From NCBI GenBank assembly GCA_907165275.2, contig OU015660.1:2668501-2732500 (forward strand): a stretch of DNA of 64,000 bases, given 5' to 3'. The notes below the pieces were generated by a model that ran no database searches, was not told the origin of the DNA, and was given only the letters and a program-made list of their open reading frames with translations. Source of the DNA: Zygaena filipendulae (taxonomy: Eukaryota > Arthropoda > Insecta > Lepidoptera > Zygaenidae). Positions 54,618 through 64,000 of this stretch are shown in pieces; the first letter of the stretch is position 1; the number at the start of each line of letters is the position of its first letter. Both the position numbers and the translations under genes were made by a program.

Positions 54618-54817
54618 TCACTTGGGTGGTGGGTGGTCGTGTTTATCTTTGATGGAGATGATGATATCGTTGTGCGTGTACAAGGCGGCAGTACAACCCT
54701 TGCACTGGTGCGACGAACACTTCCACCGTACCTTGGAGCCGGTGCTAGGCGTCGTACTGTAACTGTATCCATTCAGCAATATCAAGCGTTTGCCTCTCTG
54801 TGAAACTGAGAACTGAG
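54618..54817 (-). CDS. mod(mdg4): FX27: alternative terminal FLYWCH exon
   Basis: Acceptor atagtttcag, then CT-CAG-TTC-TCA; 65 codons to TGA. Residues: N15-G16-Y17, Y19, W31, C33, C41, H59-D60-H61, tail PPPK. The central Asn of the usual His-Asn-His is Asp. An extra Cys (C38) is in the loop. Very close to FX28 and FX29 (LILLNGYSYSTTPS, VRWKCSSHQ-KGCTAA). Confidence 0.86.
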
Positions 54818-55324
54818 CTGAAACTATAGAATTAACGATGTTAGCAGAACAGTATAAGCCATTTCAAGTCAGGCTTAAAAGACCGAGTACGTCATATTTA
54901 TTCATTTATTTAATAATAATAATAAATTTCATTTGCAAGAATATGGTATACAAGTGGTGTTACATTAAAATTCATTCAACAAATTGTGCCATTTCCGGCG
55001 TACAAATGACCTCTTAAATAAATCTATCATAATTATGTAGTATTTTAAATTATTAACAAATTAATATAAAATATCGAAAATATTATTTAAAATGTCAAAA
55101 CTGCAACAAAACTGCAAAAAAGGGGAAAAAACAAAAATAAACATTAGATAATTAAAATAATTATAATTAAGAAATATTTGACAGTTTTACGATTATTCAT
55201 TTAATATGTCAGAACAGTAAAAGAATTATAATAAAAAAAAGTCAATAAAATAAATGTAAAAGTTGCGTTGTCATTAATGTACCTCAAAAACAAAAATTCT
55301 TAGAAATGGTATAAATCAAGTTAT

Positions 55325-55985
55325 TGAACGAGAACGAGAAGTGAGAACATCGAATATGTTACAGAATATATTTACCTGGGTCGATCAATTTCGTTCATGG
55401 ATCAAACAAAAAAAAAAATAGGCGAATCGCAATTGCTTGGAAAAAGTATTGGAACTTGAAGGAAATAATGAAGAATAAAGACTTAAATATAAAGATTAAT
55501 AGCAAATTGTACGACATAGTACGAGTAATTCTACCATGCTTAACATATGGTTGCCAAACATGGTCCTTACGTAAGAAAGACGAAAATAGATTAGCTATAC
55601 ATCAACGAAAAATGGAAAGAAGTATGTTGAAAATTAAATTATCAGATAAAATTAAAAAAGGAAACAATAAGGAAAAGAACAAAAGTTACTGACATACTAG
55701 GAAAAGTAAGAAATCTCAAATGGAAATGGGCAGGCCATGCGTGCAGAATGAAAAATCAAAATTGGACTGGGAAATTAACAGAATGGATAATGGACCAAGA
55801 GAAGGACAAATATGTAGAGGTAGACCGAAAAAACGATGGGAAGACATAATTATTTAAAGAAAGGTGTGGACCAGACTGGAGAAGGCAAGCCAGGGACAGA
55901 GAAAAGTGAAGGAAGCTAGGGGAGGCCTGCGCCAAGGAGGCGACTTCCACAATTGAGGCAAGATAATAATAATAATAATGAATAG
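55325..55985 (+). mobile_element. RTE-type LINE 3' relic
   Basis: Broken plus-strand frame with the RT C-terminal signature of RTE elements: a YLG-type start with NRRIAIAWKKYW, then RVILPCLTYGCQTWSLRK, and, after frameshifts, KWAGHACRMKNQNW and GRPKKRWED. It ends in (aat)n at 55970-55980. Frameshifts near 55660 and a stop before RGRPKK show it is dead. The only unbroken piece is 55456-55692. Confidence 0.8.
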
Positions 55986-57489
55986 ATAAATATAGTAATA
56001 ATAATGAAATTTAGTAATCAATATGCATGTTATATCTATAAATACATTAATGTTGAAAATTATTGAAATATTTAATTAATTAATGAAATGAGATAATCTA
56101 TTTAAATTGTGGTGGAATAAAGACTATTTTTATTTTATTTTATTTATTTCATTAAATGTCAATCAGGTTTATAAATAATTAATTATCATATCTCAGTTAA
56201 TCCTTTATTGCACATAAAAAACAGTACAGTACAATATTCATGTGTGCTATCGCGTTTGTGTTCGTGTCACAGAAACTACAAGTAGATACCTACTTGTATT
56301 CTATCATCCGCCCCTTTAGCCAAGATGACAATCTATTTATAATCCTTATTGCTATCAAACGGACTTACCGTCATGACGCGTGGTCACGAAAAATCGTTCA
56401 ATCAAAAGTCTAATTTGTTGTGATCAGGTCTCATGCCGATAAGTTCGTTGGTTTTTTATAGCGATAACAATTATGGATTGTCAACTTGGCTAGCGAGCTA
56501 TGCAGAAAACAGCCTTTATATCAAAGACATTCAATAATAAAGGAGGCTTTACATCGGTCCATGCATACACAATACACATCGACTGCATTTTTGCTTTAAT
56601 GAAATTTTAAGTGAAACTATACAACGTGTAAGATTAAACTACCTACAAAAAGTTAGTAAAGTTTTTCACGTTTCGTTTTCCTATATTTACCGACTTTGTT
56701 TCATCGCAATTAGTTCCCGGAAAGAGAACTTTTGACAATGTTTAAAAAGTTCGGTGACAGGTGTTGCAAGCGCACTTTTTAAAACCAGACGAGCAGAGTC
56801 GCGGGCAATAACCAAGGTAAAATAAAAACCATTCGAAATGTAGACCATTTACATTTATATAAAATAACAATAAACACACAAATCCAGAATAGATACATTT
56901 ACATCTAACTAATGAGATCTAATTTCTTCGCACCGTTTATTTTTTATTTATCGCGTGTGATTTTTTGTACTCATCATAATAAAAAAATAAATAATAATAA
57001 ATAATTGATAAAATAATCAAGAATCAAGTTATAGTAGATTTTACAACAAGTGCACAAAACGAACCATTTTTATCCGAGACTTTTAGCATAGTAATGTCGA
57101 GGATATAATGGTTTTGTGGACGAGTTATAAACTCTGCTTTTCACTTCGATTGCGAGGAAATTAAACAGTGGTATAACAAAACATTTGTTTAAATAAAAAT
57201 CAAAGTAAAATTAGTACAGTTTTGAATACTGAAGGAAATTGTTTTTTCCGGCATATTAATGGTATTTATGTCTTAAAAAACACACAAGGCAAATCATTTA
57301 AAGTAAATATTGTATAATAACAAATTCTATCCATAAACTTCGTATTGTATTTGGCTGTATGGCTCATTTTCTTTGCCTTAATATAGATACATTTATGAGT
57401 AGATCCGTTAATGCACTTGTGCACAAAATTTGATTTTGTGCAGCGTATATCCTGCACAAATAAGCACTTTCAGAGCATGAGAAGTGAAA
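55986..57489. repeat. Spacer with dispersed repeats
   Basis: 56240-56500 shares segments with 62740-62970 (tcgcgtttgtgttcgtgtca, gataacaattatgga). 56540-56830 is the end motif of the segmental repeat. 57030-57490 is the repeat shared with 24262-24790. No gene. Confidence 0.6.
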
Positions 57490-57881
57490 AATATTTTTTT
57501 TTTCGTAAATAGGGTACAGTTTCTTACAGATCGACGTTCAATTATAATATATAAATAATTTATGACTTAACAAATTACATGTAGGTATGATGTATGGAGT
57601 AACTAACTTTAACATCACTGTAAGCTCAATCAAGCAGCCCACCCACGGATCGCTCCCAGCGGCAAAGACGCCATGACGCTCGATGCGTTCCCGTGTTGAA
57701 TTGCCACGGATAACATCTGTACATTTATTTACGTGTCTTACAGAATATGAATTTCTAGTTAGCATGTCGAATGTTTGGAATTGTGTTTTGGAACGCGCAT
57801 TTATAGGCAAGGAATGTTGTTAGTCATAGTATATGAAGAGTTGGTTTAGTACCTGATAGATTTGCAAGTCTATATATTTAA

Positions 57882-58096
57882 TTATTTTGCCTCCTTTGCC
57901 TTGGTTGGGGGATGGTTGTGTTTTTCTTTGATTAAGACGATGTCATCCTTGTACGTGTATATGGCGGCAGTACAACCCTTGCACTGGTGCGATGAACACT
58001 TCCACCGTACCCTGGAGCCGGCGCTAGGCGTCGTACTGTAACTGTATCCGTTCAGCAATATCAAGCGATGGCCTCTCTTTGAAATTGAGTAATGAA
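57882..58096 (-). CDS. mod(mdg4): FX28: alternative terminal FLYWCH exon
   Basis: Acceptor attctttgtttcag, then TT-CAT-TAC-TCA; 70 codons to TAA. Residues: N15-G16-Y17, Y19, W31, C33, C41, H59, H61, tail PPTKAKEAK. Same loop as FX27 (SSHQCKG). The splice start residue differs from FX27 and FX29 (TT instead of CT) although the phase is kept. Confidence 0.87.
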
Positions 58097-58214
58097 CTGA
58101 AACAAAGAATTAACAATGTCAGCAGCATATAGTATAAGCCATTTCAAGTCAGGCTAAAAAGACCGAGGACGTCATACATGTGTATTCCCGCGTTTGTGTT
58201 TTAGTCACAGAAAC

Positions 58215-59033
58215 TACACGACGTCTGTTACACCAACATCACTGTCGAACAGCTGGACAAACTCGAACGGTTGCAGAATGTGTGTATCCGCTTCATATAT
58301 GGATTGCGTAAGTTTGACCATGTTTCTGAATACAGGGTTAGGCTTGGCTGGCTCCCGATCCGATTGAGGCGCAATGTGCATATCCTGCATACAGTATATA
58401 AGGTACTACATGATCCCATGGCCCCTACCTACCTTAAAGAACAATTTAAGTTCTGCTCCGACTGTAGTGGCCGTGCTCCTCGTTCCTCTACTTTTAAACT
58501 GATTGCTGTCCCTTTCCATAAATCACGGTTTTTCGAAAAATCCTTCACTGTCGAAAGTATACGCCTGTGGAACTCCCTCCCCGACTCGCTCAGACAGAAA
58601 GAGTCATTGGGCTCTTTTAAAGCTGCACTTCAAAGGCACTATTTAATTCTAAGTGGCTATCTACAGAAATTATGATTAATGTATGTAGTGTAAAATATCA
58701 TTTTATTTTTATTTTTATATGTGTATTATATCACCTATTGCTACGTGTATGTATGTATGGCATATGTATGTATGTGTATAAAGTTGTATTATATTTAGGA
58801 TATCTAAGTATTAGCGTTGTATTATCCTTATATAGTATATAGATAGGTATTACGTTGTGCACCCAGCACCCGCTTCTAGTTTGTATTTGCAGCTCTCTAT
58901 CACCTTAAGGTTGCCTTGAAAAGATTGCCTCTAGCAATAAGGCCGCCTTTTGCTCTGTATTTACTTTTTATGTGTCTTAGTTTTTATTTTCTCTTCTGGG
59001 GCAATAAAGCATATTTGATTTGATTTGATTTGA
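58215..59033 (+). mobile_element. Jockey-type LINE 3' end with (ttgat)n tail
   Basis: 5'-truncated insertion in the FX28 intron. Contains the last 150 or so RT-ORF codons (continuing 58271-58675), a 3'UTR with gttgccttgaaaagattgcc, and a tail gatttgatttgatttga at 59014-59031. The same 3'UTR type is seen at 61260-61425 and, with other tails, at 24160 and 52800. Confidence 0.82.
58217..58675 (+). pseudogene. C-terminal fragment of a LINE reverse transcriptase
   Basis: Reads LQNVCIRFIYGLRKFDHV, then YRVRLGWLPIRLRR and IRLWNSLPDSLRQ, the conserved C-terminal part of jockey-group polymerases. All RT catalytic blocks are missing. The frame is intact to its own stop at 58675. Confidence 0.82.
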
Positions 59034-59159
59034 AGGTATTAATAGAGGATTAGAATAAAAGCCGAAACACAATTTACTTCATACAACAATGTTTTAGAAT
59101 AGAATAGATTAGAAATATATTTATTTACACACACACCACGACATAAAACAACAAAATAT

Positions 59160-59890
59160 CTAACCTTCAAAATCAAAATATCTATCTTTCACACGTCTAT
59201 TACACACGGATTACAGCAGGGAAAGAGGGCGATGCTTCCGTCTGTGCTGCTAGTGTTGCCCGTCGCGCGTGTAGTGTTGTACCACACCAACTGAGAACGA
59301 GTGTTGCACCACATCGATTCGAAAACTGATCTAACAGTTCGGCCCTCCTGCCAGTAGTTGTAGAGCAGCTCATCAACTGCTCATCTGAGCGGAGCTGAAA
59401 ACAATTCATGTAAAAGCCCCATAGGTAAGGAACCGGAGGCAATACGTTTGAAAGATCCCGGAAGCAATACCTGTGAGAGCCCCCGGAGGCAGTGCTTGTG
59501 AGAGGCCTCGGAGGCAATACATGTGAGAAACGCCTCTTAGGCAATGCTTGTGAGATACGCCCCATAGGATATGAGAGGGCTCATTTACTGGTGAGTAACG
59601 GTGTCATTCTCTGCACAGTCAGACATTTCTCTGGAGCACTATCTTTTCATTTTGTCTCCGGCCACAATACTTTTATATCCTCTTTTCCCTTTCACTATCG
59701 AGGTCACTTCTTAACTATTGTTAGTTAGAACAGCTGTCACCTCATACTCATAGGGCCGAGTATATCGTGGCACCAGTTTCCCACTCGTCAACCCGTGTCG
59801 CATAATTCTTCTCTCAACCGTTACTAATGCTCCCGCAGACAGTGGTCCCTCTACACGACGACCCTTGCCGTATCGTTTTTTCATAATGAA
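59160..59890 (-). mobile_element. Ty3/Gypsy LTR retrotransposon relic
   Basis: On the minus strand 59890 to 59600 a frame reads KKRYGKGRRVEGPLSAG then IMRHGLTSGKLVPRYT and, past an in-frame stop, VKGKRGYKSIVAGD, the C-terminal end of a gypsy-type integrase. Two stops inside show decay. Downstream (59575-59425) is a degenerate repeat of about 27 bp (ggaggcaatac, tgtgagagcc) present five times, then sequence that may be LTR. Coding capacity lost. Confidence 0.6.
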
Positions 59891-60014
59891 AATTAATGAA
59901 ACTATAACTCTACAGCATGTAAGGTTAAACGAGTCAGTAATGTAAAATAATTTAGCTATAGCGTTGATTTTGCACTACAGTAATATGTGAAAGCTGATAA
60001 TAGGCTAGTTTCCT

Positions 60015-60305
60015 AAATTTTTTTTTTTAGTCCGTTTTGTAGATTATTAAAAAATATTGGACACGTATTTTTTTTTTTTATGTAACCAAAAAATAACGGA
60101 GATATATCAAGTCGAAATTTCACATGACGTCACGCCTCGCTACAGTTTGTTCGCACGTTATAGCGAGCTGTGAAGTCACGAGTCCCCCACCCTAAACTTT
60201 AATGCGCTTTATCTATGCATATTTCCATTATTTTAAAAAAGCAAAAAATACGTGTCTTTTATTTTTTTATTATCTAACTGACGGACTAAATAGAATTTTG
60301 TTTTT
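60015..60305. mobile_element. CRE-palindrome MITE, copy near FX29
   Basis: tagtccgttttgtagatta and ggacacgtattttttt at the left, catgacgtcacgcc and a decayed gtgaagtcacgag in the centre, aaaaaatacgtgtc and actgacggacta at the right. Confidence 0.7.
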
Positions 60306-61084
60306 TTTACCCAGGAAACTAGCTTATTGGCCTTATTTTTATCTATTCTTTGCAATCTACTTTTGTATATCTAGCTGTAAGCTTTCCAAATAGTGTGCAA
60401 AATAAAAAACAAAAAAAAATACAGTGAAATGAGGCAACATTTCATTCCTGATTAATAACGATGCACTATGATTAAAATAGCAATACAGTTACCAATTTTA
60501 TTTTAAAATGAAGCTAATCAAGTATAGCTGTGATTTTTATCTATATGTGTGTTTTCCCCGTTTCGCTTTCCTATAGTACCGACTTTGTTTCATCGCAATT
60601 AGTTTCCGAAAATATAACTTTTCACAATGTTTAAAAAGTTCGGCGACAGGTGTTGCAAGTGCACTTTAAAAAACCACGCGTATAGAGCCGCAGCTCGCAG
60701 GCAAAAATCCAGGGTGAAATAAAAACCAGTCTAAATGTAGATCATTTATTTATACAAACTCACATATCCAAAATATAATAGATATATTTATATCTACTTT
60801 ATTTTTTTATCGCATGTGAAACCCACAAATCCAAAATAGATTTGCGTGACCACATCTAAGAATTGATCAATTTATGATATGACCATTTCATAAATTGTTG
60901 CATTTCAGGAAATAAATGGTCGACCACATCATGATGGCATTTATTTTTTGCAGTTATCATAATAAATAATAATAATTATCTATTTATAAATAATGAAGAA
61001 TCAAGTATTTTTTTTTTCGTAAATAGGCTACAGGTTCTTAGACATCGACTTTAAATCATATATACATAATATAAGACTTAACAA

Positions 61085-61425
61085 ATTACTCTGGTTACTC
61101 TGGTTAGCGCAATAGGTTCCGTGAACAGTGTATGTATTAGTACATTTTAAGCATATTTGTTGTTGCTGCTGTTTTGTATGTGTATATATATATTTGTTTA
61201 TGTCCGTTTAATGTATTTAGACTGTTTTTGGAATGTTATCTAAATGCCGCACTCTCTACCTTTCTCTTCCTCTCTCCCTCTAACTTAGGTTGCCTATGAA
61301 AAGATTGCTCTTAACAATATAGGTCACCTAAATTGTACGTACCTACTATGTAACTGTGTCTTTGTAATATGTGTTTTCTTCTGTGTGCGTGCAATAAAGT
61401 ATATTTGATTTGATTTGATTTGAAA
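61085..61425 (+). mobile_element. LINE 3'UTR fragment with (ttgat)n tail
   Basis: gttgcctatgaaaagattgc, gtgcaataaagtatatttga, then gatttgatttgatttgaa. Same family as 58215-59033 but without coding sequence. Inserted in the segmental repeat just left of the FX29 region. Confidence 0.75.
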
Positions 61426-61731
61426 TTACATGTATGATGTATCCAGTAACTGTAACTGAACACTTCACCCCAACCAAGCAGCCCGCCCCTGGTCGCTCCT
61501 GGCGCAAAAGACCCCATGAGTCATGACGCTCGCTATGTTTCCGCGGTGATTTGCCACGGATAACCTCTGTTCGTGTCTTACAGTATATGAATTTCTAGTA
61601 TTTTGGCATGTCGAACGTTTGGCACTGTGTTTTTGGGACGCGCGTTATGGGCAAGGAATGTTGTTGATTGGTGAATGAGGGGGTTTAGTATACTTGACGG
61701 ATTTGCAAGGCTACATTTTTAAGTATTTTCT

Positions 61732-61937
61732 CTACTTTCCCTTTGGTGGTGGATGGTTGTGTTTGTCTTTGATTAAGATGATGTCATCATGGTACGTGTA
61801 TATGGCGGCAGTACAACCCTTGTTCTGATGCGACGAACACTTCCACCGTACCTTGGGGCCGAGGCTAGGCGTCGTACTGTAACTGTATCCGTTCAGCAAT
61901 ATCAAGCGTTTGCCTCTTATCGAAACTGAGAAATGAG
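61732..61937 (-). CDS. mod(mdg4): FX29: alternative terminal FLYWCH exon
   Basis: Acceptor ctatggtttcag, then CT-CAT-TTC-TCA; 67 codons. Residues: N15-G16-Y17, Y19, W31, C33, C41, H59, H61, tail PPPKGK. SSHQNKG loop without the extra Cys of FX27/FX28. An ATG upstream at 61992 keeps the frame open, but it is on the far side of the acceptor. It is the rightmost exon in the window. Confidence 0.87.
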
Positions 61938-62290
61938 CTGAAACCATAGAATTAACGATGTTAGCAGCAGAGTATAAGTCAGGTATCACCAATTAGTTTA
62001 CCGTTCGGGGTTCGTTTTAAGAAATGAAATGACTATCCCTGTCCGCACAACATTTTATAGAAAAAAATCTACTATCTTTAAACGAGCAATTCTGAATCTC
62101 TGAAACGGCTCCAACGATTTTCATGAAATCTGATATGCGAGCGATTAGTCGATCTAGCTAGGTTTGATTTTTAGAAAACGTCGTTTTATCCGTGTTTTCA
62201 GGCAATGAAAAATGAGAGAAAAACAAAGGTTACGTAAGAACAGATGGCGCTATACACAACGAGCGAAGCTCGGTGACCCAGATATTATTT
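61938..62290. other. Upstream intron of FX29
   Basis: Holds a HLE-like or LINE-like fragment (gaaacggctccaacgatttt, 62100-62200). No gene. Confidence 0.45.
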
Positions 62291-62525
62291 GGACGCAGAT
62301 AAGCAATAACATGTTAACCCACAAAACGAAGTTATTGATTCAGAACGATTTATTGAGAGTTAGAGAATGTTTTTTAATTATGTGTTTACCTTATTACATT
62401 GTTTAAATATGTAACTAAATATTGAATATAAAAATGTTGAAACAAAATGGCGCTATAATTTTAAAACTTTAATTTACTCAAAATTTCTCCAATGTTGGTT
62501 AACACACTATTGCTTATCTATGTCC
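62291..62525. mobile_element. 240-bp palindromic MITE, copy 6 (complete)
   Basis: ggacgcagataagcaataac at the left and attgcttatctatgtcc at the right, both present in full; attt lies on both flanks and may be the target duplication. Best-preserved member of the family here. Confidence 0.78.
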
Positions 62526-64000
62526 ATTTATTTAACAATAATGTAATTACGGAAATAACAAAGGTATTTTATTACATATCAATGACAAAAATATATTTTT
62601 TTTGTACTCTGTAGTGCAAATTGCTGTTCTCGCGATCCGCACAGAATCGGTCAGCGCGCGCGGCGCGGCGGTCCGAATGCGGACCCCTGGCGACCCCTGG
62701 TATAAGCCCATTTCAAGTCAGGCTAAAAAGACCGAGTACGTCATACATCTTGTGTACTCTCGCGTTTGTGTTCGTGTCACAGAAACTACAAGTAGGTATA
62801 ATATTATATCATCCGCCCTCTTAGCCCAGTTGACAATCTATTAATCGTTGTCGCAATAAAAACCTCACGAACTTATCGTCATGAGCAAGACCCGTGGTGG
62901 TTTCGTGACCACGTGACACGACGATAAGTTTTGTAGTTTTCACTAGCGATAACGATTATAGATTGTTAACTTGGCCATGTGGCAGAAAGTAATATTCGCA
63001 TCGCTCTATGCACCTCAGACCAAATAAAAACTAAAGATGGAACGTCTCGAACAACGAAGTGAAGCCGGTTGCGTATGCATGTGGTGATTAGGAAAGTGTA
63101 TGGATTTGCTAAGTTTACTTACTGGTGATAAGTGATTCCAATTCCATGATGTTTTTTTATTTTTTGACCGTTGACGACACAATATGGTATTTTTTCTAAC
63201 TTAATTGTTGCGTCACCTCCATTAGCGGGAGAAGCTCAAACTAAAAGAAAGGTATGGTATCTTTTTCTTGTAAGTGTGTGCATGTTTCTGTGTACGTGCA
63301 CGGCGTGGTGTCTTTTTCCGGGCTTCGCTTGTTTGTTCTACGCGTTCCGTCTTTAGTTTTTATTTGTTCTGAGCTATGCACACATCTATTGCTTTTGTGC
63401 TTTAATTGTGAATACAATTTTGAGTGCAACTAGTCTATAGCGTGTAACCGTTGATTTAGCACTGCAGTGAAATGAGGCAACATTTTATTCCTGATTAATA
63501 ACGATGCGCTATTAAAACAGTAATTTCGTTTTAAAATGAAGCTAATCAAGTATACCTGTGATTTTTATCTGCATGTACGTGCATCACGCAGAAACTAATG
63601 AACGGGTAAAACGAGATTTTCACAGTTTGCTTTCCTATAGTAACCGACTTTGTTTCATCGCAATTGGTATCCGGAAAGAGAAATTTTGACTATGCTTAAA
63701 AACTTCGGCGAAAGGTGGTGCAAGCGCGCTTTTAAAGACCAGGCGAGCAGAGCCGCGGTAAATCATAGTAAAATAGAAACCATTCGAATTAAGACCATTT
63801 ACTTATACACAAAATAATAATAAGCCCACAAATCCACAATAGATACATATTTTAGATATATCTAACTAATGGCGGCATGTAAATTCTTACCGCCGTTTAT
63901 TTTTTATTTGTCGCGTGTGATTTTTTGTACTTATCATAATAAATACATAATCTGCTTAAAAATAATCAAGAATCAAATTAAGGAAATCTTTTTTTTTTTC
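62526..64000. other. Right-edge spacer, part of the segmental repeat
   Basis: A CG-rich patch at 62655-62700; dispersed repeat at 62850-62970; segmental-repeat end motif at 63600-63790. Short ORFs at 62602-62844 and 63171-63429 have no recognised domain. No FLYWCH exon seen. Confidence 0.5.

Larger units (their letters stand above)
54300..64000. repeat. Three diverged segmental repeats, each with one FLYWCH exon
   Basis: Unit starts near 54300, 57490 and 61008 are marked by the same order of motifs: tttcgtaaatagg plus gacttaacaaatta, then cccatga-cgctcg and ttgccacggataacc, tcttacagaatatgaatttc, the exon, then tttcaagtcaggct-aaaagaccgag, tcgcgtttgtgttcg, and finally ccgactttgtttcatcgcaa with ttcggcgacaggtgttgcaag-like sequence (56690, 60585, 63645). 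The last motif recurs just before the right edge with the next unit's T-run, so a fourth unit probably follows. Confidence 0.8.

Overview
The window looks like lepidopteran (moth or butterfly) nuclear DNA. It is AT-rich, nearly all single-copy coding sequence is in short exons with insect-type splice sites, and it is packed with transposable elements of kinds familiar from Lepidoptera: Helitron-like relics ending in a hairpin plus CTAG, Tc1/mariner, piggyBac-type MITEs, and jockey- and RTE-type LINE fragments. There are no bacterial genes.

The main content is one very large array of alternative 3'-terminal exons, all on the minus strand. I count 29 intact exons (called FX1 to FX29 from left to right) and two wrecked ones. 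Each has a 3' splice acceptor, no start codon of its own, no downstream donor, its own stop codon, and one FLYWCH-type zinc finger (Gly-Phe/Tyr, Trp-x-Cys, Cys, His-x-His). Every intact exon begins in the same phase: the first two bases complete a codon begun in an upstream exon. This is the architecture of mod(mdg4), the BTB/FLYWCH chromatin and insulator locus whose common 5' exons are joined, partly by trans-splicing, to dozens of alternative FLYWCH exons. The common BTB exons are not in this window, so the gene identity is a strong inference, not a direct observation.

Layout. 1-6.35 kb: three copies of a 2,388-bp tandem unit, each with the same exon (FX1-FX3). 6.4-9.3 kb: FX4-FX6 and two large hairpin elements. 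10.2-11.04 kb: tandem Helitron-like repeats. 11.6-37.4 kb: FX7-FX21, separated by MITEs, Helitron-like copies, an intact Tc1-like transposon (19.43-21.02 kb) and LINE or SINE fragments. 38.3 kb: an exon remnant cut by a Helitron-like copy. 38.5-41.07 kb: a 5'-truncated LINE on the plus strand. 41.1-52.05 kb: FX22-FX26 and a pseudo-exon, with an LTR element, a solo LTR and a mariner-type non-autonomous element between them. 54.3-64 kb: three segmental repeats of roughly 3-3.5 kb, each with a closely related exon (FX27-FX29); homology to the repeat unit continues to the right edge, so the array probably goes on.

How it works together (inference): the minus-strand exons are alternative 3' ends that give one common BTB protein different DNA- or protein-binding tails. 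Tandem segmental duplication supplies new exons. Transposon insertions repeatedly sit within a few bases of exon stop codons, supplying 3'UTR sequence and in one case the stop codon itself.
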